Shown here piece by piece: positions 38,101 through 46,100 of a DNA stretch of 64,000 nucleotides. The notes under the pieces are model-generated. The model saw only the letters and a program-made list of their open reading frames with translations. It made no database searches and was not told the DNA's origin. The stretch spans positions 4,543,191-4,607,190 of the forward strand of contig NC_049986.1 in the NCBI RefSeq assembly GCF_000003815.2, given 5' to 3'. Both the position numbers and the translations under genes were made by a program. This DNA comes from Branchiostoma floridae (Eukaryota > Chordata > Leptocardii > Amphioxiformes > Branchiostomatidae). Numbering within the stretch: the first letter of the stretch is position 1; each line of letters opens with the position of its first letter.

Positions 38101-41100
38101 TTCAATGGGCTATATACACTTTTTGGTAAGTATGCAAAATTATTCTTAAATCTTGAGAACATACTTGAATGTATAGTTAAAGTTAAAGTTGCCCGTACAT
38201 CAGTAACAGATGCGTAGGGGTGGCGCCCATCTCCATTTCTGTAGCCCTTGGGCCACACATGTGCAAGTCACTACAGCAGGGGGCTGGTCCGCTGGTAGTG
38301 ATGTGTGTTTAACTTCCATACTCTTCCTCATTAGTGCTGAGTGCTAAGCAGAGAAAGCAGCATGTACCATTTTTAAAGTCTTTGGTATGACTCGGCCGGG
38401 GATCGAACTCACGACCTACCGAATGCAAGGCGAACACTCTAACCACTAGGCCATTGCACCGGTTTATGTATATTGTAATGTATAGTGTTTATGCAAAATA
38501 AGCAAAACGTAAAAATGGGAGAAGTTTAACAATTACAAACTTGTATGAGTCAGTGTATGTTCACAGCACGTCATTGACCAAACTGATATGTTTTCACATC
38601 ATTAGGCTGGATGCAGTATAGAAAAGCAGAGCAGGTTATCATGGAAGACTTGACGATAAGGCGGGACGTCTTCTTGGGCGGCAGTTGTGCAAACACAACA
38701 TGGAGGGAGCAGATTGCCATTCCATTGTTAAGGTACTCGTCTCCCCTTGATTTCATTTCCTTTGCAGCATTGTGAATCATGTTTATCAAAAATAGTATTG
38801 TGATATACAAAGAATAATTTTTCTAGGTTTTCTTAGCTTGTGGATAGATTTTCGCCAATACTAGTTCACTTTTATCCATCAGCCTTTTAATCTGTCATCT
38901 GTCATCTTCTAATCTGTCATCAATCTTTCGGACAATTTCATTTCAGTTTTCAGATTCATCATATTGCTTCTGTCCAGTCAACTTCTAGAAATGCTTCAAG
39001 TTGTGAAATGTTTTACATTGATTTCTATTTTTTTCAGGAAACATGGCATAACGTATTTCAACCCACATCTTCCGGTGTGGAATTTACGTTATCTGCCTCT
39101 TGAGAACGAAGCCAAGGCCAACTGTACAGTTTTCCTGGCTGTCATCACAGGAGAGACAAGAGGTCTAGCTTCTATGATAGAGGTATGTTAAATCTTGTTT
39201 ATAATACTGGTGATACTTTATATAAAACATAGGACTTTAATTTGTAACAGTTACTTGTAGGGATAGGTTACTGTGGGTACTGGTACCGGTAAAGAAAATT
39301 CAGGTCCAGGTTCAGGTCCAGAGGATCAGGTACAGGTCTGGACCTGAACCTGGACCTGATTGTCTGTAAAGACTTTTGAATTGGCGATACTCAAAAAAAG
39401 TGGTCCATTTCGCTTCAAAGGAATGTGTTTGGTGGAATATCTTACTCAAACTGGAAGTAAAAATGCTATCTGGATGACTGTGCAGAAGTCTTACTGCCTC
39501 TGTACAGTACTTTTCACTATAGAAACGTGATTGAAATGACTTTACTCTGATTTTTACTTAATCATTTCTTCAGACGGCAAACTCCAAGATGTGTAAACAC
39601 CTGCTGATATAATGTGTTCATTTTCTAATTGGTCCAAAATCCAGTCCACAGATTTTATCGGATCCAGTTTTTTGGACCGGCCCAAAAAGAAAAATTGGTT
39701 TTGTACTGGTGCAATGTATCGGTCCCCACCCCTATCCCTGTAGAATGTACTAGACTATTAGTATAGACCATAGACTAACTTTGTTTATCTATTTATTTCT
39801 GTTCATAACAAATGAAATGTTCCCAGGTTTGAGAAATGATGACACTCAATGACATGACAAAATCTGTTTCAGATTGCATTCTTTATTGGTCAGGATCGAG
39901 ACCTTGTTCTTTCTCTGGAGGACATACAGGATGGAACTGTGATCAATGGCCACAAGGTAAAAGTAACTGGTTAAACTAATCTGCACTTTATTTGCTAGTA
40001 CAGTACTGTTACAGTTAGAAGCTTATCATCGTCCTCCTCATCACAAGCTAACAAACTTTATTCTCCAGAGCTGCATGAAGTACTGCATACCAAAAACTCG
40101 AGACCATGAGTAAATTTTTGGTCTCACTCAATTCCAGTGTGACTTTTAGACACAATCTACACAATGTCATTTAGGTACAGTTACATGTACTTATGATCAG
40201 ATGTTATGCCAAGCAAATTGCTAAACTACAACTACAACAGGGATGCTAGTGTTACCAAAATGAAAATAGATCTGCAGTGGACATCACTTGAAGACAGAAG
40301 AAAAATGTCCAGACTTTGCATGATGTACAAAATGACTAATAAACTGGTGGACGTACCGACTGATAAGTATCTAATACCAGCTCAAAAAAGAACAAGGAAC
40401 ATCCATGTAAGTGACTTCAAGTATAAGAGTTACCAACCTAGGATTGATGTGTTCAAAAATTCCTATTTTCCCAGAACTATCGTAGAGAGGAATTTGCTAT
40501 CACCAAGCACAGTAGGGGCATCATCTCTGGATAGCTTTAAAGAACACTTGCAGATAGATGTGCAAAAGTTAGGTGTGACGGGTCCTTCGGTGTAATATAA
40601 CCAGCTGCTGTCGCGCCGCGTGCCTGCAAGCTCTTGTGTTATGCCGAAGGGCGGTTATACCGGCTATATAGATACAGATACAGAAACTGATGCTTGGGGA
40701 GCCAGACCGCTTTGGGACTTTAAGTAGGGTTACATAGATAACAAATTAAATGGGATTGCGTACATATGGCCTCCTTCGGTCAATACTGACCATGGTAAAA
40801 TCCTAGTTGATATCAGCCCTACAGCATCGACTGTGGTTTAACAGTCTTATACGAGAATGACAGTCACTGCCAAATAGGGCACATGCGTCAACTGACTCAG
40901 GTCTGTTGCAGTGTTCTGTTATGCATTTGTTTGTCATAGGCTTTATGGTTTTATTCTCTGTGTAAATGCATTTACGACATCCTGTCCAGGTGACCAATCA
41001 GGAGCTACAGGACTACTCTCGTGGGCGTGTCTACCTGGCAGACGCCGCAAACTGTCATGGGATTCCTGTGTTCACGGAAATCACTGAGGCTGTGGAATGT

Positions 41101-41139
41101 GCAATCAAGAAAGTTCACAAGCTTTCTGTTGACAGCTAG
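26121..41139 (+). CDS. Tandem EF-hand-like / nucleoside 2-deoxyribosyltransferase-like protein (about 566 aa), unnamed
   Basis: Exons: 26121-26221 (or to 26225, see finding), 27290-27399, 28261-28378, 29351-29418, 31121-31141, 31611-31702, 32865-32919, 34352-34423, 35695-35776, 36255-36458, 36926-36989, 37186-37332, 38065-38125, 38606-38732, 39038-39182, 39873-39956, 40990-41139 (TAG). Phases agree throughout and the total is 1701 nt. The start ATG has aca before it and an in-frame TAG nine bases upstream. The protein is an internal duplication: residues about 35-300 and about 308-560 each hold an EF-hand-like segment followed by an NDT-like alpha/beta domain. Key motifs are VFLGGSC, TWRQDIAIPLL and MVEVAYLVG in copy 1, against VFLGGSC, TWREQIAIPLL and MIEIAFFIG in copy 2. 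NDT-family enzymes cleave N-glycosidic bonds of nucleosides; activity and substrate here are not known. No signal peptide or membrane helix is seen, so it is probably cytosolic. Confidence 0.85.
26425..26645. repeat. Possible LINE/SINE 3' tail with AATG repeats
   Basis: aatgaatgaatgaatgacc followed by tttattgtacatttgtgctc resembles the insertion at 11508-11645 and the start of the LINE-like region near 54010 (tttatttattcatgaaagc). Only the tail is recognisable. Confidence 0.35.
27290..27399 (+). other. EF-hand-like segment 1
   Basis: This exon encodes FEKYDSGTGRLDAGNIAAAF, which has the helix-loop-helix look of an EF-hand (DSGTGRL with the loop glycine and the following hydrophobic). The first loop position is Tyr rather than Asp and the twelfth is not Glu, so calcium binding is doubtful. 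The matching segment in the second half of the protein is encoded at 36926-36989 (AFDGVNTKKTGNIDMND), also with a degenerate loop. Confidence 0.6.
27548..27735. repeat. Inverted-repeat element (gccaaaaagcagttactcaa family)
   Basis: A second copy of the element at 1150-1613, here without the inserted MITE: gttagacatccaggtaataa and gccaaaaagcagttactcaa at the left, tttcaaaatcatatccagtt and taactgctta at the right. It lies in an intron of the EF-hand/NDT-like gene. Confidence 0.65.
28463..28545. repeat. Dispersed repeat, about 85 bp
   Basis: ctgctgtccagggctgtaac, tggcccctcccc and gatgtttggcgggctgctat also occur at 52597-52680. I cannot assign a class. Confidence 0.6.
29527..30289 (-). repeat. 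Inverted duplicate of 36417-37170, containing a copy of exon 36926-36989
   Basis: The reverse complement of this stretch reproduces the intron, the whole exon (identical over about 80 bases with its splice sites) and part of exon 36255-36458. Only two or three substitutions are seen over the roughly 500 central bases, but indels accumulate between 30180 and 30289, right beside the N gap. It lies inside the intron between exons 29351-29418 and 31121-31141, in the opposite orientation to the gene. Confidence 0.9.
30290..30591. other. Assembly gap (302 N)
   Basis: A run of N directly after the inverted duplicate, inside an intron of the EF-hand/NDT-like gene. Confidence 0.99.
30741..30976. mobile_element. 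CAGGGCTCGAAAT-family MITE, 5-bp TSD
   Basis: The ends are cagggctcgaaatactgg and gaatttcgagccctg, flanked by AACAG at 30736-30740 and 30977-30981. The interior has the palindrome gggtgcatgtgcaccc. A sister copy is at 34806-35120. Confidence 0.82.
32517..32822. mobile_element. MITE with CGCAGGGACATCCAACA arms
   Basis: Inverted arms: cctcctacgcagggacatcc at the left and ggatgtccctgcgggtggat at the right, with a second internal inverted pair (ctttctcaaccgtcaacctt / aagggtgacggttgagaaag). A C13 run sits near 32607. A half copy is at 9136-9272. Confidence 0.75.
33421..33520. other. Assembly gap (100 N)
   Basis: A run of exactly 100 N, probably a placeholder of unknown true size, in the intron between exons 32865-32919 and 34352-34423. 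Confidence 0.99.
34070..34277. mobile_element. 208-bp TA-flanked MITE, CGCG family
   Basis: The ends ctgtaaatgcatttaagttc and atttctgcatttacag are inverted repeats with TA at 34068-34069 and 34278-34279. It has the same 208-bp length as the copy at 1222-1429. Confidence 0.85.
34806..35120. mobile_element. CAGGGCTCGAAAT-family MITE, 5-bp TSD
   Basis: Flanked by AATAT at 34801-34805 and 35121-35125. It is longer than the copy at 30741 because of extra sequence around the gtgcaccca repeats. It lies in an intron. Confidence 0.83.
35354..35641. mobile_element. CAGGGCTCGAAAT-family MITE, no clear TSD
   Basis: It starts caaggctcaaaatac and ends ggtatttcgagccctg. The interior matches 16742-17056 (tacctgcactggtgcaggta, acctgcacagctccaatttt). 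It ends 53 bp before exon 35695-35776. Confidence 0.75.
35831..35930. other. Assembly gap (100 N)
   Basis: A placeholder-sized run of N in an intron, immediately beside the LINE fragment at 35931. Confidence 0.99.
35931..36125 (-). mobile_element. LINE C-terminal fragment
   Basis: The minus strand reads KRRKLNWFGHICRHNPLI followed by GGKKRGRPRKMWLDNIKTWT, the typical C-terminal tail of non-LTR retrotransposon ORF2 proteins (FGH..R, GRPR..W.D.I..W). It is cut by the gap at its N-terminal-proximal or flanking side and ends near 36125. Confidence 0.8.
37385..37765. repeat. GGTGGGTACTGG repeat family copy
   Basis: It opens taggggtgggtactggtcc and closes with stacked caggtccaggttcagacc and gacctgaaccggaatttt motifs. 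Related pieces occur at 8858-8930, 34620-34680, 39255-39740, 46525-46615 and 57025-57115. Confidence 0.6.
38171..38465 (-). mobile_element. tRNA-derived SINE, minus orientation
   Basis: On the minus strand the head reads gcaatggcctagtggttaga (box A-like), then gtgagttcgatccccggcc (box B-like). The tail ends in gcgccacccctacgcatct and gggcaactttaact. Tail fragments of the same family lie at 43505-43610 and 47755-47812. Confidence 0.8.
39255..39740. mobile_element. MITE-like element with AGGGATAGG ends
   Basis: tagggataggttactgtggg at the left is inverted as accccta-tccctgta at the right (39722-39740). The interior has palindromic caggtccaggttcaggtcca and gacctgaacctggacctga. No target duplication could be fixed. 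Confidence 0.65.
40206..40690 (+). mobile_element. LINE 3' end (CR1/L2-like ORF2 terminus and 3' UTR)
   Basis: An open frame at 40206-40595 encodes WTSLEDRRKMSRLCMMYKMT, then YFPRTIVERNLLSPSTVGAS and a stop. This is the conserved C-terminus of clade CR1/L2-type reverse transcriptases (W..LE.RR, MYK, FPRTI..WN.L). The 3' UTR follows with agggcggttataccggctat and a gatacagata tail. The copy is 5'-truncated and lies in the intron before the last exon of the EF-hand/NDT-like gene. Confidence 0.82.
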
Positions 41140-41431
41140 CTGCTCAAATATGGGACCGGTCCCAACACTTATGGATTTAAAGTCACCATGTCCTAGACAC
41201 CCTGATCTGATGTATTTGCAAGAAGCAACGAAATAGCCATTAATCATGATCATATCTGACCATTGATATGGTGAGGTATTGACCATGAGTATCTGCTTGT
41301 GTCTGTATAATGCCATCTAACACAATGCCGTATGTTCTTGATTAAAGTACGCTTCCAAATGATATGCACCTCTAATTCGGCAGAGGTCACAGACAACATT
41401 GAAGGACTGAAATAAGTAATGGAAAAACTCA

Positions 41432-41437
41432 AATAAA
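41432..41437 (+). promoter_or_regulatory. Poly(A) signal of the EF-hand/NDT-like gene
   Basis: A canonical AATAAA lies 293 bases after the TAG stop. It implies a short 3' UTR ending near 41450-41460. Confidence 0.6.
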
Positions 41438-41455
41438 GTATGTGCACCTTCTCTA

Positions 41456-42143
41456 CCAATCTTGAACATATTTTGAACAGCATTAATTCAAATTTATGGT
41501 GTTTTATTCTCTTTCTACAGCAAAAATCAAGGACAATGTCATCTTGCTTAAATTTGTAAAAAAAAATTGCTGCATGCTGGCATTGTCTCTACAAACGTGT
41601 CTACCACAAATTACAAATGGAATTACTCAGTCAGAGTTCATTAAAACAAATTGAATGACAAAATTGTAGCTTTGCATACTTCCTAGAACAGTTACTGTAG
41701 CTCCACCTTGCTCTATTTGAGGTCCTTTTCCCATTTATTTGCATAATAAACTCATGTAAAGTATGCACCCCGGCTTTGGCAACAACTTGCAACACCTTTT
41801 GGAGTTTGAAAAGTGTCAAAAGTGAGTACTTTATTCAAGAATATACCATGACAAATTGTCAGTAAAGCAGCTGTAGTTGTGTTTGCAGGGATGCATTAGA
41901 GAAACTTTAGAGGAAAACTTATTGGAGCTGCAGAGTATTCAACATCATTTCAGCAGCAGAAGACAATGACAGTAAACTTCTAGTAACAGACTGAGTATAC
42001 ATTGACACCCCAGGTCTAGGGATAATATCTTAATAACTTGTAGATGTAGGTTATAACTAATCCAGTCTGTCCCAGCTGCTCTAGCTATATAAGGGAAAAT
42101 AGCCTCATTGTAAGAATGCTAATGTATGTACCAAACAATGTTA
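41456..42143. other. Intergenic, nothing recognised
   Basis: AT-rich sequence between the poly(A) signal of the EF-hand/NDT-like gene and the mariner element. I see no exon or repeat that I can support. Confidence 0.5.
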
Positions 42144-42721
42144 CGAGGGGCGTGCAATAAGTAATGGTCCTGACCCATTTCCCATAGCAGGAGATTAATG
42201 AAACTTGGCACAGTTATTAGTCTTTCTCTTCATAGGAATCACCCAGAGTTATGCATTTCTCCCATCGTTTGATGCAGCTCTGGACACCGATTTTGTAGGA
42301 CACCCCAGGTTGGTCCACCAACTGATGCCTCATCAATGGCACAAGAGGGACGACCAGGTCTGGGAGCTGTTTCCACAGACTTCCAGCCACGTTTGAATTC
42401 AGGATGCCAGCGTTTTACAAGGTCATATGATGGGGCATCATCACCATAAGTTTCATTTATTTCATCAAAAGTCTTCTTTGGTGTGCGTCCTTTCAAATAC
42501 AAAAACCGGATCACTGCGCGACACTCAACTGGTTCCATTTCACACCTGGTCCATTTCGCACCTGACTAAGTTCAAACACCAGTAAATCAGAAACCACAAT
42601 TAGTTCAGAGCTGTCTTTTGCAACATAACCCATAGAGATATGAATTATTACAGATACAAAATTTCATTTAGATCAGAGAACTGGAAGTGGGTCAGGACCA
42701 TTACTTATTGCACGCCCCTCG
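42144..42721 (-). mobile_element. Internally deleted mariner transposon (578 bp)
   Basis: Perfect-type ends cgaggggcgtgcaataagta and its inverse at 42702-42721, flanked by TA at 42142-42143 and 42722-42723. On the minus strand, the ATG at 42538 opens the N-terminal helix-turn-helix part (VECRAVIRFLYLKGRTPKKT, KSVETAPRPGRPSCAIDEAS). It then jumps, out of frame, to the C-terminal end (GVQSCIKRWEKCITLGD at about 42240-42305). The whole catalytic DDD region is missing, so it cannot encode an active transposase. Confidence 0.92.
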
Positions 42722-43109
42722 TACCTTAAAGTTTATGTTACTGTGATGTTGCATTGAAGTAAGAAAATTAGTTTATGTGGAAATTATTATAATTTTAGTT
42801 GTCACAGTTGCATGCTGCTAATGCACATGCAATAAACAGCTAAACAATAAATTATTATATCATGATGACACACTTTGAAGACATGTGTTTTGCTAATTCT
42901 CAGGCAGAATATGTACCCACACTGATGAGCAGAGCTTTTAACTGAAGGATAAAACATTAATACAGCATCGTAACATTCCTCATTATTGAAGAGTTATTAC
43001 CATGTACAATGTAGTTAGGCTGTGTGGGGGGTTAAACCGCCCCTTATGCTTTCTTTTAGCTGAATACAAGACGGGTATGCACCATTCGGGTGAAAGATGT
43101 AACGTTAAA

Positions 43110-46100
43110 TCACCGTGTGGCTGATACGGTTGGAGGTACGCCAAGCCTCCATCCGGGTGATTTGAAGTGTTGCCAGTACTGAAACTACTTACTAAGGGTG
43201 CAATACTATGCAAGTGAAAAGCAAACACATATTAATTGAAGTGATGATTTATTTCAGCTTTCTCTACATTCTAGTAGATCATCTTTGGTTATGTGGACAA
43301 AATCTGCACTTATTGTCTAGTCTGCACATGATGTTGAGACTTCAAAACTAATAAGATCTTAGCTAGAAAACCTGCTAACTTGTATACAAATGACTGATCC
43401 TTCACTGGAGGCTGTGGTTGTTAGGGGGACTCCCTGTTTGGGGAGTTTGGGAAGCCTGGAGAAAGCTGGAGGTTACTCCGAAGTGGGATGAAGCTTTAGA
43501 TAGGTGAAAGGAGGTGTAACCTACTTGATAGGTGGCCCAAGGGCACAGAAATGGAGATGGGGCCACCCCTAAGCATCTTTTACAGATGCACGGGCAAATT
43601 TAACTTTAGAAGGGTGTATTCTTTGTTGCAAATAATGTTTTTTTTAACAACTTAAAAGTCAATAACATGATAGTTATTGTAATTTCAGACAATTCTTATG
43701 CCTATAAAAAAAACTGGTACTGGCCCCTTGCTCCTCTCTGTAAGGTTTCTGCTTTAAACAACTGTTACAACAGGAGATAATCAGCTTGTCAGCAATTACA
43801 AACATGTCTGGGTTCTACGTCACTTAAACTACTGCAGTTAACACAAATATACTACAAAATACAAAGCATAAAGTTGTCTTATGACACGACCTGGAATGAT
43901 TTTACCTGCTGATGTTTTGATCGAGGCTCTGCTAATTTGCTAACCTGATGAAAATACTCATGGGTACTATGAAACAACTACAGACATTTGAAAGCCTTCA
44001 TGGTTCTGTTTGACTAATAATATCTAACTTCCACAGTTGATGTTCAGGACACAGCATAGATGTCCTGAAAAACATAAAGGAATTCAAGTAATAAGTGAAA
44101 ATGACATATTGTCCTTTTCCTTACTTCTAAAAGCATTTCATTTTTAACTCCATTGTACATGTAGGGAGATGGACCAAGTTGCAAGGTGTTGAGTCCAAAA
44201 AATTGTGTCAAGAATTATACAAAGTACATTGACGAGTCTTGGATTTATAGCCAATATATGAGCGATCGCTATTGTTGTTTATATCCGGGGTATTCGGCGG
44301 TTGGTACCTACCAGGACGTCAGTAGATTGAATTAAAAATTGACATTTAAATTAGCAGATCAAATTACCGGTTAATATGTAAATCAATCGTTTGCCTGCTT
44401 TTTGCCTACAACTGCGTCACCGTGACATCATCGCGATTGCTCGTATACTGGTATACCTATAGTAATTGAATAATATTCAATGATGTTTTTATTCAATCTC
44501 CAAAGTATGTTGGCTGCACAAAAAATATTTTATGCTTTTTATAAAAATGGCAATTTATTTTAAATCATTGACCCTATAAATAGCTTGCTTACACCCAGTA
44601 GCAGTGGACATGGTACTTACCCTATATCGGTACCCTCTATCTCCAAAAATCTTACTCTTCAGACAGATTTCCATGCCCTTGCATTTCCCTTTTTTCAGTA
44701 GGATATAAAGTAAAGCACAAAGGACGATCGTTATCACCACCGCCACTCCGATGACGATTGGTAGATGGGACTGTCTGTACAATGCAAGTATGCGTGCACA
44801 CTCCTGACCTGGGGGGGGGGAAATTGTCATGAGGATGAACAATATGAAATGATTATTACGTATTCTGTCCTTACTACTATAAATGCATTTAAGGCCATAC
44901 CAATTTAATTGATTGGTTCACAGATTCGCTCGCTCCTATTTTTTGGAAAATAAAAAAAAATTACCACTCAGCAAATTTTCACCATTAATGAAACCATTCA
45001 CCAACTTTCTGGTGTAGCAAATTGGCCTTTATATTATAAGCTCCTTAAAATGTGGGTATTACTATTGCAGTTATATTTTTCATTCATCAAGAATGGGACA
45101 AACATAAAAACAGACACTACTTTAAATTTGTAATTTTCAACAAACAGGTGCTATTACTGTACAGTAATAGTGTTTTTTTTACTTTTTTCAAGCTGAAAGC
45201 ATTTTATTCTGTATGTTTTGGATTAGCCCTTATCTTTACCCCAACCATCTTACAATTTTTTTGGGGGGGCCCCCTGTCGCTCCATATTTTTTTATGAAAA
45301 AATCCGTGAACCAAGAAATTAAATTGGTGTGGCCTAAGTTCGCGGAGATTTAATTTCGCGGTAGCAGGAAAAAGGACTTTTTGCGATGGTTTTAAGTTCG
45401 CGGTAGCACCATGCACTGTAGTCTCTTACTGCCATGGAAAAATTTTTGTGGTGGTTTTAAGTTCGCAGTAAAACGTTTTAAGTTCGCAAACAACGCAAAC
45501 ATTAAACCACCGCAAAAGTTTCTGCATTACAATATTTTACATTCATGGGAGGTAGCCATTAGAACACGGTTACCGAAGTAATCTGAAAATGGCACATAAT
45601 CAGCACAATATTGAGATGCCCATCGTAGAGTCTACGTCTGGTACATTTGTTGACAAGTCAATTATTATCTTCTTTTGTAATTTTTGGCAACGCCTCAGGA
45701 CCGAGCCTGGTTGTTCTTTTTTCTTTACATATCAGTGGCAAGTAAAATGTAAAATAGCATTGTGTGGGAGAGCTTGACAAAGGGCAAATTACTGGGAGGG
45801 AAACATGCTGCATTTTCTGGAAAATGTTGCCTTTCTAGTCTTACCTATAGTTCCATCAGGACAGGTGCAGTTGTAACCACCTGTGGTGACGTTACAGATG
45901 CCCAGTCCACATGGGTGTTCGTGACACGGTGTGATCTCCTCACTACAGTCCTGTCCTGTCCACCCCTCCACACACAGGCAGGAGAACCCACCAGGGTAGT
46001 TCACACAGGCCCGCGTGATGTTGGCCACGCACACGTTTTCACTGCATTCATCGATATCTTTGCTGCAGTTCACACCCTCGTATCCTTGGAAACAGTGGCA

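Larger units (their letters stand above)
38606..41139 (+). other. NDT-like domain 2
   Basis: Exons 38606-38732, 39038-39182, 39873-39956 and 40990-41139 repeat the module: RRDVFLGGSCANTTWREQIA, RKHGITYFNPHLPVW, CTVFLAVITGETRGLASMIE, IAFFIGQDRDLVLSLEDI and HGIPVFTEITEAVECAIKKV. The FNP motif and the conserved Glu (SMIE) are retained, so both copies look intact rather than one being a relic. The frame closes with TAG at 41137-41139. Confidence 0.75.

Noticed and set aside
38380-38465. Possible minus-strand tRNA gene
   Set aside because: Head of a SINE whose tail fragments recur at 43505 and 47755.
45052-45297. 81-residue hydrophobic frame on the plus strand
   Set aside because: It lies wholly inside the Harbinger-like MITE and reflects its AT-rich, T-run composition.
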